From Hippophae tibetana (Eukaryota; Streptophyta; Magnoliopsida; Rosales; Elaeagnaceae), in the NCBI GenBank assembly GCA_037013495.1, contig CM072812.1, positions 59,738,938-59,802,937 of the forward strand: a stretch of 64,000 nt of DNA. Reading direction: 5' to 3'. The position numbers were made by a program, and so were the translations under genes. Under the pieces are notes generated by a model, which was not told the origin of the DNA, did no database searches, and saw nothing but the letters and a program-made list of their open reading frames with translations. Each line of letters starts with the position of its first letter. Within the stretch, counting starts at the first letter, position 1. This document shows, piece after piece, positions 35,901 to 49,200 of this stretch.

Positions 35901-38900
35901 TCACAATAAAAAGAATGAAATTTAAACCTTCATGTCTTGCGTTTTCTATCAATTTTGGTGTCGTTGTTATAATCTTTTGGTTTCCTTTTATATTTTTCTT
36001 TAAATTCTTCGTATCTTTTTTTTGTTCCTTTTTTTTTTGCATGTTAATCTATATTTGTTTTTCAAAAAAAGAAGAGTGTTGTAGCATGTCAAAGTTTATA
36101 AAAAAAAGAAGTCATTAATTGGGGTTGCAACTTTAAAATATTAAAAATTTTAAATCCTGTATCGACGAGACTATTATAATAAATCAAATGGAGGCCGTTT
36201 CTATTTCTAAAAATACAAGAATGCATTAGTTCTGTTCTCAACGTTTTGGACCCCAAATTCCATTGTTTGCACAACTTACCGATGTCTTAAATTTTGGTCT
36301 CACCATATTACGTTTTTGTTCGGTTCATGTTCTATAGGGTTCTTATTAACTCATCTTAGCCACTTTCTTCGCAATTCAATCGTTATTATTTCTTTGAGTT
36401 CCTAGGTTGTTCACCTAAAGGTTACACGTAATTTAGAATGAGAGCCTTGGTTGAAGAAAATAGGTTACATGTCTTCATCTATTCATTTTGTAATTTTAGA
36501 TTTAAAACAGTTATTATTTAATTGTTTTCTGCATTCTTGAGTGACAAATCACAATAAAAAGAATGAAATTTAAACCTTCATGTCTTGCGTTTTCAATCAA
36601 TTTTGGTGTCGTTGTTATAATCTTTGGATTTCCTTTTATATTTTTCTTTAAATTCTTCGTATCTTTTTTTTGTTCCTTTTTTTTGCATGTTAATCTATCT
36701 TTGTTTTTCAAAAAAAGAAGATTGTTGTAGCATGTCCAAGTTTATAAAAAAAAGAAGTCATTAATTGGGGTTGCAACTTAAAAGTATTAAAAATTTTAAA
36801 TCCTGTATCAACGAGACTATTATAATAATTCAAATGGAGGCCGTTTCTATTTCTAAAAATGCAAGAAAGCATTAGTTCTGTTCTCAACGTTTTGGACCCC
36901 AAATTCCATTGTTTACAAAACTTACCGATGTCTTAAATTTTGGTCACACCATATTACGTTTTTCTTCGGTTCATGTTCTATAGGGTTCTAATTAACTCAT
37001 CTTAGCTACTTTCTTCGCAATTCAATCGTTAATATTTCTTTGATTTCCTAGGTTGTTCACCTAAAGGTTACACATAATTTAGAATGAGAGCGTTGGTTGC
37101 AGAAAATAGGTTACATGTCTTCATCTATTCATTTTGTAATTTTAGATTTAAAACAGTTATTATTTAATTGTTTTCTGCATTCTTGAGTGACAAATCACAA
37201 TAAAAAGAATCAAATTTAAACCTTCATGTCTTGCGTTTTCTATCAATTTTGGTGTCGTTGTTATAATCTTTTGATTTCCTTTTATATTTTTCTTTAAATT
37301 CTTCGTATCTTTTTTTTGTTCTTTTTTTTTTTGCATGTTAATCTATATTTGTTTTTCAAAAAAAGAAGAGTGTTGTAGCATGTCAAAGTTTATAAAAAAA
37401 AGAAGTCATTAATTGGGGTTGCAACTTTAAAATATTAAAAATTTTAAATCCTGTATCGACGAGACTATTATAATAAATCAAATGGAGGCCGTTTCTATTT
37501 CTAAAAATACAAGAATGCATTAGTTCTGTTCTCAACGTTTTGGACCCCAAATTCCATTGTTTGCACAACTTACCGATGTCTTAAATTTTGGTCTCACCAT
37601 ATTACGTTTTTGTTCGGTTCATGTTCTATAGGGTTCTTATTAACTCATCTTAGCCACTTTCTTCGCAATTCAATCGTTATTATTTCTTTGAGTTCCTAGG
37701 TTGTTCACCTAAAGGTTACACGTAATTTAGAATGAGAGCCTTGGTTGAAGAAAATAGGTTACATGTCTTCATCTATTCATTTTGTAATTTTAGATTTAAA
37801 ACAGTTATTATTTAATTGTTTTCTGCATTCTTGAGTGACAAATCACAATAAAAAGAATCAAATTTAAACCTTCATGTCTTGCGTTTTCTATCAATTTTGG
37901 TGTCGTTGTTATAATCTTTTGATTTCCTTTTATATTTTTCTTTAAATTCTTCGTATCTTTTTTTTGTTCTTTTTTTTTGCATGTTAATCTATATTTGTTT
38001 TTCAAAAAAAGAAGAGTGTTGTAGCATGTCAAAGTTTATAAAAAAAAGAAGTCATTAATTGGGGTTGCAACTTTAAAATATTAAAAATTTTAAATCCTGT
38101 ATCGACGAGACTATTATAATAAATCAAATGGAGGCCGTTTCTATTTCTAAAAATACAAGAATGCATTAGTTCTGTTCTCAACGTTTTGGACCCCAAATTC
38201 CATTGTTTGCACAACTTACCGATGTCTTAAATTTTGGTCTCACCATATTACGTTTTTGTTCGGTTCATGTTCTATAGGGTTCTTATTAACTCATCTTAGC
38301 CACTTTCTTCGCAATTCAATCGTTATTATTTCTTTGAGTTCCTAGGTTGTTCACCTAAAGGTTACACGTAATTTAGAATGAGAGCCTTGGTTGAAGAAAA
38401 TAGGTTACATGTCTTCATCTATTCATTTTGTAATTTTCGATTTAAAACAGTTATTATTTAATTGTTTTCTGCATTCTTGAGTGACAAATCACAATAAAAA
38501 GAATGAAATTTAAACCTTCATGTCCTTGCGTTTTCTATCAATTTTGGTGTCGTTGTTATAATCTTTTGATTTCCTTTTATATTTTTCTTTAAATTCTTCG
38601 TATCTTTTTTTTGTTCCTTTTTTTTTTGCATCTTAATCTATATTTGTTTTTCAAAAAAAGAAGAGTGTTGTAGCATGTCAAAGTTTATAAAAAAAAGAAG
38701 TCATTAATTGGGGTTGCAACTTTAAAATATTAAAAATTTTAAATCCTGTATCGACGAGACTATTATAATAAATCAAATGGAGGCCGTTTCTATTTCTAAA
38801 AATACAAGAATGCATTAGTTCTGTTCTCAACGTTTTGGACCCCAAATTCCATTGTTTGCACAACTTACCGATGTCTTAAATTTTGGTCTCACCATATTAC

Positions 38901-41449
38901 GTTTTTTGTTCGGTTCATGTTCTATAGGGTTCTTATTAACTCACCTTAGCCACTTTCTTCGCAATTCAATCGTTATTATTTCTTTGAGTTCCTAGGTTGT
39001 TCACCTAAAGGTTACACGTAATTTAGAATGAGAGCCTTGGTTGAAGAAAATAGGTTACATGTCTTCATCTATTCATTTTGTAATTTTCGATTTAAAACAG
39101 TTATTATTTAATTGTTTTCTGCATTCTTGAGTGACAAATCACAATAAAAAGAATGAAATTTAAACCTTCATGTCTTGAGTTTTCTATCAATTTTGGTGTC
39201 GTTGTTATAATCTTTGGATTTCCTTTTATATTTTTCTTTAAATTCTTCGTATCTTTTTTTTGTTCCTTTTTTTGCGTGTTAATCTATCTTTGTTTTTCAA
39301 AAAAGAAGATTGTTATAGCATGTCCAAGTTTATAAAAAAAAGAAGTCATTAATTGGGGTTGCAACTTAAAAGTATTAAAAATTTTAAATCCTGTATCGAC
39401 GAGACTATTATAATAAATCAAATGGAGGCCGTTTCTATTTCTAAAAATGCAAGAAAGCATTAGTTCTGTTCTCAACGTTTTGGACCCCAAATTCCATTGT
39501 TTACGTAACTTACCGATGTCTTAAAGTTTGGTCTCACCAAATTACGTTTTTGTTCGGTTCATGTTCTATAGGGTTCTAATTAACTCATCTTAGCCACTTT
39601 CTTCGCAATTCAATCGTTAATATTTCTTTGATTTCCTAGGTTGTTCACCTAAAGGTTACACATAATTTAGAATGAGAGCCTTGGTTGCAGAAAATAGGTT
39701 ACATGTCTTCATCTATTCATTTTGTAATTTTAGATTTAAAACAGTTATTATTTAATTGTTTTCTGCATTCTTGAGTGTCAAATCACAATAAAAAGAATGA
39801 AATTTAAACCTTCATGTCTTGCGTTTTCTATCAATTTTGGTGTCGTTGTTATAATCTTTTGGTTTCCTTTTATATATTTCTTTAAATTCTTCGTATCTTT
39901 TTATTGTTCCTTTTTTTTGCATGTTAATCTATATTTGTTTTTCAAAAAAAGAAGAGTGTTGTAGCATGTCAAAGTTTATAAAAAAAAGAAGTCATTAATT
40001 GGGGTTGCAACTTTAAAGTATTAAAAATTTTAAATCCTGTATCGACGAGACTATTAGAATAAATCAAATGGAGGCCGTTTCTATTTCTAAAAATGCAAGA
40101 ATGCATTAGTTCTGTTCTCAACGTTTTGGACCCCAAATTCCATTGTTTACACAACTTACCGATGTCTTAAATTTTTTTCTCACCATATTACGTTTTTGTA
40201 CGGTCCATGTTCTATAGGGTTCTAATTAACTAATCTTAGCCACTTTCTTCGCAATTCAATCGTTAATATTTCTTTGATTTCCTAGGTTGTTCACCTCAAG
40301 GTTACACATAATTTAGAATGAGAGCCGTGGTTGCAGAAAATAGGTTACATGTCTTCATCTATTCATTTTGTAATTTTAGATTTAAAACAGTTATTATTTA
40401 ATTGTTTTCTGCATTCTTGAGTGACAAATCACAATAAAAAGAATGAAATTTAAACCTTCATGTCTTGCGTTTTCAATCAATTTTGGTGTCGTTGTTATAA
40501 TCTTTGGATTTCCTTTTATATTTTTCTTTAAATTCTTCGTATCTTTTTTTTGTTCCTTTTTTTTGCATGTTAATCTATCTTTGTTTTTCAAAAAAAGAAG
40601 ATTGTTGTAGCATGTCCAAGTTTATAAAAAAAAGAAGTCATTAATTGGGGTTGCAACTTAAAAGTATTAAAAATTTTAAATCCTGTATCAAGGAGACTAT
40701 TATAATAATTCAAATGGATGCCGTTTCTATTTCTAAAAATGCAAGAAAGCATTAGTTCTGTTCTCAACGTTTTGGACCCCAAATTCCATTGTTTACAAAA
40801 CTTACCGATGTCTTAAATTTTGGTCACACCATATTACGTTTTTGTTCGGTTCATGTTCTATAGGGTTCTAATTAACTCATCTTAGCTACTTTCTTCGCAA
40901 TTCAATCGTTAATATTTCTTTGATTTCCTAGGTTGTTCACCTAAAGGTTACACATAATTTAGAATGAGAGCCTTGGTTGCAGAAAATACGTTACATGTCT
41001 TCATCTATTCATTTTGTAATTTTAGATTTAAAACAGTTATTATTTAATTGTTTTCTGCATTCTTGAGTGACAAATCACAATAAAAAGAATGAAATTTAAA
41101 CCTTCATGTCTTGCGTTTTCTATCAATTTTGGTGTCGTTGTTATAATCTTTTGATTTCCTTTTATATTTTTCTTTAAATTCTTCGTATCTTTTTTTTGTT
41201 CTTTTTTTTTGCATGTTAATCTATATTTGTTTTTCAAAAAAAAGAAGAGTGTTGTAGCATGTCAAAGTTTATAAAAAAAAGAAGTCATTAATTGGGGTTG
41301 CAACTTTAAAGTATTAAAAATTTTAAATCCTGTATCGACGAGACTATTATAATAAATCAAATGGACGCCGTTTCTATTTCTAAAAATACAAGAATGCATT
41401 AGTTCTGTTCTCAACGTTTTGGACCCCAAATTCCATTGTTTACACAACT
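32963..41449 (+). repeat. Patchwork region with duplications spaced 2588 and 6468 bp
   Basis: Variant GTTTTCAATC occurs at 34001 and 36589 (2588 bp, four monomers), and the match extends through TTTACAAAAC, GGTCACACC and CTTAGCTACT to about 35385/37973. Variant GAGTGTCAAATC occurs near 33305 and 39773 (6468 bp, ten monomers), and the match continues through TTTTTATTG, CTATTAGAATAAATC, TTGTACGGTCC, CACCTCAAGG and GAGCCGTGG to at least 34450/40918. Monomers 37490, 38136 and 38785 (ACAAGAATGC, GTTTGCACAAC, TTGAAGAAAAT) are near-identical single repeats. Monomer 32963 has lost a base in its GTTTTTTCGG and reads CATGGTATATAGGG. Confidence 0.82.
35399..35551 (+). repeat. Left-domain-like patch inside the right domain
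   Basis: Within monomer 34901 and the start of 35548 the sequence switches to left-domain variants: an unbroken T run after ATATATC, GTCAACGTTTAT, AACTTTGAAG, TATCGAAGGGAC and AAATGAAATAGAGGTCGTTTC. It returns to the local type with TATTTCTAAAAATGCAAG. Neighbouring monomers on both sides carry CTATATTTG, GTCAAAGTTTAT, AACTTTAAAATATT, ATCGACGAGAC and CAAATGGAGGCC at these places. The patch is about 150 bp, compatible with a gene-conversion tract or a double exchange. Confidence 0.75.
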
Positions 41450-44400
41450 TACCGATGTCTTAAATTTTGGTCTCACCATATTACGTTTTTGTTCGGTTCA
41501 TGTTCTATAGGGTTCTTATTAACTCATCTTAGCCACTTTCTTCGCAATTCAATCGTTATTATTTCTTTGAGTTCCTAGGTTGTTCACCTAAAGGTTACAC
41601 GTAATTTAGAATGAGAGCCTTGGTTGAAGAAAATAGGTTACATGTCTTCATCTATTCATTTTGTAATTTTCGATTTAAAACAGTTATTATTTAATTGTTT
41701 TCTGCATTCTTGAGTGACAAATCACAATAAAAAGAATGAAATTTAAACCTTCATGTCTTGGGTTTTCTATCAATTTTGGTGTCGTTGTTATAATCTTTGG
41801 ATTTCCTTTTATATTTTTCTTTAAATTCTTCGTATCTTTTTTTTTGTTCCTTTTTTTTTGCATGTTAATCTATCTTTGTTTTTCAAAAAAAGAAGAGTGT
41901 TGTAGCATGTCCACGTTTATAAAAAAAAGAAGTCATTAATTGGGGTTGCAACTTTAAAGTATTAAAAATTTTAAATCCTGTATCGACGAGACTATTATAA
42001 TAAATCAAATGGAGGCCGTTTCTATTTCTAAAAATGCAAGAATGCATTAGTTCTGTTCTCAACGTTTTGGACCCCAAATTCCATTGTGTACACAACTTAC
42101 CGATGTCTTAAATTTTGGTCTCACATATTACGTTTTTGTTCGGTTCATGTTCTATAGGGTTCTAATTAACTCATCTTAGCCACTTTCTTCGCAATTCAAT
42201 CGTTAATATTTCTTTGATTTCCTAGGTTGTTCACCTAAAGGTTACACATAATTTAGAATGAGAGCCTTGGTTGCAGAAAATAGGTTACATGTCTTCATCT
42301 ATTCATTTTGTAATTTTAGATTTAAAACAGTTATTATTTAATTGTTTTCTGCATTCTTGAGTGACAAATCAAAATAAAAAGAATGAAATTTAAACCTTCA
42401 TGTCTTGCGTTTTCTATCAATTTTGGTGTCGTTGTTATAATCTTTGGATTTCCTTTTATATTTTTCTTTAAATTCTTCGTATCTTTTTTTTTGTTGCTTT
42501 TTTTTGCATGTTAATCTATCTTTGTTTTTCAAAAAAAGAAGATTGTTGTAGCATGTCAAAGTTTATAAAAAAAAGAAGTCATTAATTGGGGTTGAAACTT
42601 TAAAGTATTAAAAATTTTAAATCCTGTATCGACGAGACTATTATAATAAATCAAATGGAGGCCGTTTCTATTTCTAAAAATGCAAGAATGCATTAGTTCT
42701 GTTCTCAACGTTTTGGACCCCAAATTCCATTGTTTACACAACTTACCGATGTCTTAAATTTTGGTGTCACCATATTACGTTTTTGTTCGGTTCATGTTCT
42801 ATAGGATTCTAATTAACTCATCTTAGCCACTTTCTTCGCAATTCAATCGTTAATATTTCTTTGATTTAATAGGTTGTTCACCTAAAGGTTACACATAATT
42901 TAGAATGAGAGCCTTGGTTGCAGAAAATAGGTTACATGTCTTCATCTATTCATTTTGTAATTTTAGATTTAAAACAGTTATTATTTAATTGTTTTCCGCA
43001 TTCTTGAGTGACAAATCACAATAAAAAGAATGAAATTTAAACCTTCATGTCTTGCGTTTTCTATCAATTTTGGTGTCGTTGTTATAATCTTTGGATTTCC
43101 TTTTATATTTTTCTTTAAATTCTTCGTATCTTTTTTTTGTTCCTTTTTTTTGCATGTTAATATATCTTTGTTTTTCAAAAAAAGAAGAGTGTTGTAGCAT
43201 GTCAAAGTTTATAAAAAAAAGAAGTCATTAATTGGGGTTGCAACTTTAAAGTATTAAAAATTTTAAATCCTGTATCGACGAGACTATTATAATAAATCAA
43301 ATGGAGGCCGTTTCTATTTCTAAAAATGCAAGAATGCATTAGTTCTGTTCTCAACGTTTTGGACCCCAAATTCCATTGTTTACACAACTTACCGATGTCT
43401 TAAATTTTGGTCTCACCATATTACGTTTTTGTTCGGTTCATGTTCTATAGGGTTCTTATTAACTCATCTTAGCCACTTTCTTCGCAATTCAATCGTTATT
43501 ATTTCTTTGAGTTCCTAGGTTGTTCACCTAAAGGTTACACGTAATTTAGAATGAGAGCCTTGGTTGAAGAAAATAGGTTACATGTCTTCATCTATTCATT
43601 TTGTAATTTTCCATTTAAAACAGTTATTATTTAATTGTTTTCTGCATTCTTGAGTGACAAATCACAATAAAAAGAATGAAATTTAAACCTTCATGTCTTG
43701 GGTTTTCTATCAATTTTGGTGTCGTTGTTATAATCTTTGGATTTCCTTTTATATTTTTCTTTAAATTCTTCGTATCTTTTTTTTTGTTCCTTTTTTTTTT
43801 GCATGTTAATCTATCTTTGTTTTTCAAAAAAAGAAGAGTGTTGTAGCATGTCCACGTTTATAAAAAAAAGAAGTCATTAATTGGGGTTGCAACTTTAAAG
43901 TATTAAAAATTTTAAATCCTGTATCGACGAGACTATTATAATAAATCAAATGGAGGCCGTTTGTATTTCTAAAAATGCAAGAATGCATTAGTTCTGTTCT
44001 CAACGTTTTGGACCCCAAATTCCATTGTGTACACAACTTACCGATGTCTTAAATTTTGGTCTCACATATTACGTTTTTGTTCGGTTCATGTTCTATAGGG
44101 TTCTAATTAACTCATCTTAGCCACTTTCTTCGCAATTCAATCGTTAATATTTCTTTGATTTCCTAGGTTGTTCACCTAAAGGTTACACATAATTTAGAAT
44201 GAGAGCCTTGGTTGCAGAAAATAGGTTACATGTCTTCATCTATTCATTTTGTAATTTTAGATTTAAAACAGTTATTATTTAATTGTTTTCTGCATTCTTG
44301 AGTGACAAATCAAAATAAAAAGAATGAAATTTAAACCTTCATGTCTTGCGTTTTCTATCAATTTTCTTGTCGTTGTTATAATCTTTGGATTTCCTTTTAT

Positions 44401-45165
44401 ATTTTTCTTTAAATTCTTCGTATCTTTTTTTTTGTTGCTTTTTTTTGCATGTTAATCTATCTTTGTTTTTCAAAAAAAGAAGATTGTTGTAGCATGTCAA
44501 AGTTTATAAAAAAAAGAAGTCATTAATTGGGGTTGCAACTTTAAAGTATTAAAAATTTTAAATCCTGTATCGACGAGACTATTATAATAAATCAAATGGA
44601 GGCCGTTTCTATTTCTAAAAATGCAAGAATGCATTAGTTCTGTTCTCAACGTTTTGGACCCCAAATTCCATTGTTTACACAACTTACCGATGTCTTAAAT
44701 TTTGGTGTCACCATATTACGTTTTTGTTCGGTTCATGTTCTATAGGATTCTAATTAACTCATCTTAGCCACTTTCTTCGCAATTCAATCGTTAATATTTC
44801 TTTGATTTAATAGGTTGTTCACCTAAAGGTTACACATAATTTAGAATGAGAGCTTTGGTTGCAGAAAATAGGTTACATGTCTTCATCTATTCATTTTGTA
44901 ATTTTAGATTTAAAACAGTTATTATTTAATTGTTTTCCGCATTCTTGAGTGACAAATCACAATAAAAAGAATGAAATTTAAACCTTCATGTCTTGCGTTT
45001 TCTATCAATTTTGGTGTCGTTGTTATAATCTTTGGATTTCCTTTTATATTTTTCTTTAAATTCTTCGTATCTTTTTTTTGTTCCTTTTTTTTGCATGTTA
45101 ATATATCTTTGTTTTTCAAAAAAAGAAGAGTGTTGTAGCATGTCAAAGTTTATAAAAAAAAGAAG
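41450..45165 (+). repeat. Trimer higher-order repeat, ~1941 bp, two copies
   Basis: Private variants recur 1940-1941 bp apart: CTTGGGTTTTC near 41758/43698, GTCCACGTTTAT near 41909/43850, GTGTACACAAC near 42086/44027, CTCACATATTACG (one base missing from CTCACCATATTACG), CAAAATAAAAAG, GTTGCTTTTTTTTGC, GGTGTCACC, TTTAATAGG and TTTTCCGCATTC. Differences include GTTGAAAC near 42591, which breaks the otherwise constant GTTGCAAC palindrome, CCGTTTGTATTTC at 43957, and TTTTCTTGTCG near 44363. The match ends near 45165, where the second copy gains AGAAGAAGTCAATAATTGG. Confidence 0.85.
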
Positions 45166-45252
45166 AAGTCAATAATTGGGGTTGCAACTTTGAAGTATTA
45201 AAAATTTTAAATCCTGTATCGAAGGGACTATTATAATAAATTAAATAGAGGT

Positions 45253-46202
45253 CGTTTCGATTTCTAAAAATGCAACAAAGCATTAGTTCTGTTCTCAACG
45301 TTTTGGACCCCAAATTCCATTGTTTACACAACTTACCGATGTCTTATATTTTGGTCTCACCATATTACGTTTTTGTTCGGTTCATGTTCTAAAGGGTTCT
45401 AATTAACACATCTTAGCCACTTTCTTCGCAATTCAATCGTTATTATTTCTTTGATTTCCTAGGTTGTTCACCTAAAGGTTACACATAATTTAGAATGAGA
45501 GACTTGGTTGCAGAAAATAGGTTACATGTCTTCATCTATTCATTTTGTAATTTTAGATTTAAAACAGTTATTATTTAATTGTTTTCTGCATTCTTGAGTG
45601 ACAAATCACAATAAAAAGAATGAAATTTAAACCTTCATGTCTTGCGTTTTCTATCAATTTTGGTGTCGTTGTTATAATCTTTGGATTTCCTTTTATATTT
45701 TTCTTTAAATTCTTCGTATCTTTTTTTTGTTCCTTTTTTTTGCATGTTAATCTATCTTTGTTTTTCAAAAAAAGAAGAGTGTTGTAGAATGTCAAAGTTT
45801 ATAAAAAAAGAAGAAGTCCATAATTGGGGTTGCAACTTTGAAGTATTAAAAATTTTAAATCTTGTATCGAAGGGACTATTATAATAAATTAAATAGAGGT
45901 CGTTTCGATTTCTAAAAATGCAACAAAGCATTAGTTCTGTTCCCAACGTTTTGGACCCCAAATTCCATTGTTTACACAACTTACCGATGTCTTAAATTTT
46001 GGTCTCACCATATTACGTTTTTGTTCGGTTCATGTTCTATAGGGTTCTTATTAACTCATCTTAGCCACTTTCTTCGCAATTCAATCGTTATTATTTCTTT
46101 GAGTTCCTAGGTTGTTCACCTAAAGGTTACACGTAATTTAGAATGAGAGCCTTGGATGAAGAAAATAGGTTACATGTCTTCATCTATTCATTTTGTAATT
46201 TT
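45253..46202 (+). repeat. Hybrid-header monomers leading into the heptamer
   Basis: Monomers 45253 and 45901 have AAATTAAATAGAGGTCGTTTC and CAACAAAGC from one header class, joined to TTCTCAACG (first) or TTCCCAACG (second). Each is preceded by a 2-3 base longer AGAAGAAGTC segment, giving lengths of 648 and 648-649 bp. The TTCCCAACG form is used at the same relative positions in the following heptamer and is absent left of here. Confidence 0.75.
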
Positions 46203-49200
46203 CGATTTAAAACAGTTATTATTTAATTGTTTTCTGCATTCTTGAGTGACAAATCACAATAAAAAGAATGAAATTTAAACCTTCATGTCTTGCGTTTTCT
46301 ATCAATTTTGGTGTCGTTGTTATAATCTTTTGATTTCCTTTTATATTTTTCTTTAAATTCTTCGTATCTTTTTTTTGTTCTTTTTTTTTGCATGTTAATA
46401 TATCTTTGTTTTTCAAAAAAAGAAGAGTGTTGTAGAATGTCAAAGTTTATAAAAAAAAGAAGTCATTAATTGGGGTTGCAACTTTAAAGTATTAAAAATT
46501 TTAAATCTTGTATCGACGAGACTATTATAATAAATCAAATGGAGGCCGTTTCTATTTCTAAAAATACAAGAATGCATTAGTTCTGTTCTCAACGTTTTGG
46601 ACCCCAAATTCCATTGTTTACACAACTTACCGATGTCTTAAATTTTGGTCTCACAAAATTACGTTTTTGTTCGGTTCATGTTCTATAGGGTTCTAATTAA
46701 CTCATCTTAGCCACTTTCTTCGCAATTCAATCGTTATTATTTCTTTGATTTCCTAGGTTGTTCACCTAAAGGTTACACATAATTTAGAATGAGAGACTTG
46801 GTTGCAGAAAATAGGTTACATGTCTTCATCTATTCATTTTGTAATTTTAGATTTAAAACAGTTATTATTTAATTGTTTTCTGCATTCTTGAGTGACAAAT
46901 CACAATAAAAAGAATGAAATTTAAACCTTCATGTCTTGCATTTTCTATCAATTTTGGTGTCGTTGTTATAATCTTTGGATTTCCTTTTATATTTTTCTTT
47001 AAATTCTTCGTATCTTTTTTTTGTTCCTTTTTTTTGCATGTTAATCTATCTTTGTTTTTCAAAAAAAGAAGAGTGTTGTAGCATGTCCAAGTTTATAAAA
47101 AAAAGAAATCATTAATTGGGGTTGCAACTTTAAAGTATTAAAAATTTTAAATCCTGTATCAACGACACTATTATAATAAATCAAATGGAGGCCGTTTCTA
47201 TTTCTAAAAATGCAAGAATGCATTAGTTCTGTTCTCAACGTTTTGGACCCCAAATTCCATTGTTTACACAACTTACCGATGTCTTAAATTTTGGTCTCAC
47301 ATATTACGTTTTTGTTCGGTTCATGTTCTATAGTGTTCTAATTAACTCATCTTAGCCACTTTCTTCGCAATTCAATCGTTAATATTTCTTTGATTTCCTA
47401 GGTTGTTCACCTAAAGGTTACACATAATTTAGAATGAGAGCCTTGGTTGCAGAAAATTGGTTACATGTCTTCATCTATTCATTTTGTAATTTTAGATTTA
47501 AAACAGTTATTATTTAATTGTTTTCTGCATTCTTGAGTGACAAATCACAATAAAAAGAATGAAATTTAAACCTTCATGTCTTGCGTTTTCTATCAATTTT
47601 GGTGTCGTTGTTATAATCTTTTGATTTCCTTTTATATTTTTCTTTAAATTCTTCGTATCTTTTTTTTGTTCCTTTTTTTGCGTGTTAATCTATCTTTGTT
47701 TTTCAAAAAAGAAGATTGTTATAGCATGTCCAAGTTTATAAAAAAAAGAAGTCATTAATTGGGGTTGCAACTTAAAAGTATTAAAAATTTTAAATCCTGT
47801 ATCGACGAGACTATTATAATAAATCAAATGGAGGCCGTTTCTATTTCTAAAAATGCAAGAAAGCATTAGTTCTATTCTCAACGTTTTGGACCCCAAATTC
47901 CATTGTTTACACAACTTACCGATGTCTTAAATTTTGGTCTCACCATATTACGTTTTTGTTCGGTTCATGTTCTAAAGGGTTCTAATTAACTCATCTTAGC
48001 CACTTTCTTCGCAATTCAATCGTTATTATTTCTTTGATTTCCTAGGTTGTTCACCTAAAGGTTACACATAATTTAGAATGAGAGACTTGGTTGCAGAAAA
48101 TAGGTTACATGTCTTCATCTATTCATTTTGTAATTTTAGATTTAAAACAGTTATTATTTAATTGTTTTCTGCATTCTTGAGTGACAAATCACAATAAAAA
48201 GAATGAAATTTAAACCTTCATGTCTTGCGTTTTCTATCAATTTTGGTGTCGTTGTTATAATCTTTGGATTTCCTTTTATATTTTTCTTTAAATTCTTCGT
48301 ATCTTTTTTTTGTTCCTTTTTTTTGCATGTTAATATATCTTTGTTTTTCAAAAAAAGAAGAGTGTTGTAGAATGTCAAAGTTTATAAAAAAAGAAGAAGT
48401 CCATAATTGGGGTTGCAACTTTGAAGTATTAAAAATTTTAAATCCTGTATCGAAGGGACTATTATAATAAATTAAATAGAGGTCGTTTCGATTTCTAAAA
48501 ATGCAACAAAGCATTAGTTCTGTTCCCAACGTTTTGGACCCCAAATTCCATTGTTTACACAACTTACCGATATCTTAAATTTTGGTCTCACCATAGTAGG
48601 TTTTTGTTCGGTTCATGTTCTATAGGGTTCTTATTAACTCATCTTAGCCACTTTCTTCGCAATTCAATCGTTATTATTTCTTTGAGTTCCTAGGTTGTTC
48701 ACCTAAAGGTTACACGTAATTTAGAATGAGAGCCTTGGTTGAAGAAAATAGGTTACATGTCTTCATCTATTCATTTTGTAATTTTCGATTTAAAACAGTT
48801 ATTATTTAATTGTTTTCTGCATTCTTGAGTGACAAATCACAATAAAAAGAATGAAATTTAAACCTTCATGTCTTGCGTTTTCTATCAATTTGGTGTCGTT
48901 GTTATAATCTTTTGATTTCCTTTTATATTTTTCTTTAAATTCTTCGTATCTTTTTTTTGTTCTTTTTTTTTGCATGTTAATATATCTTTGTTTTTCAAAA
49001 AAAGAAGAGTGTTGTAGAATGTCAAAGTTTATAAAAAAAAGAAGTCATTAATTGGGGTTGCAACTTTAAAGTATTAAAAAATTTAAATCTTGTATCGACG
49101 AGACTATTATAATAAATCAAATGGAGGCCGTTTCTATTTCTAAAAATACAAGAATGCATTAGTTCTGTTCTCAACGTTTTGGACCCCAAATTCCATTGTT

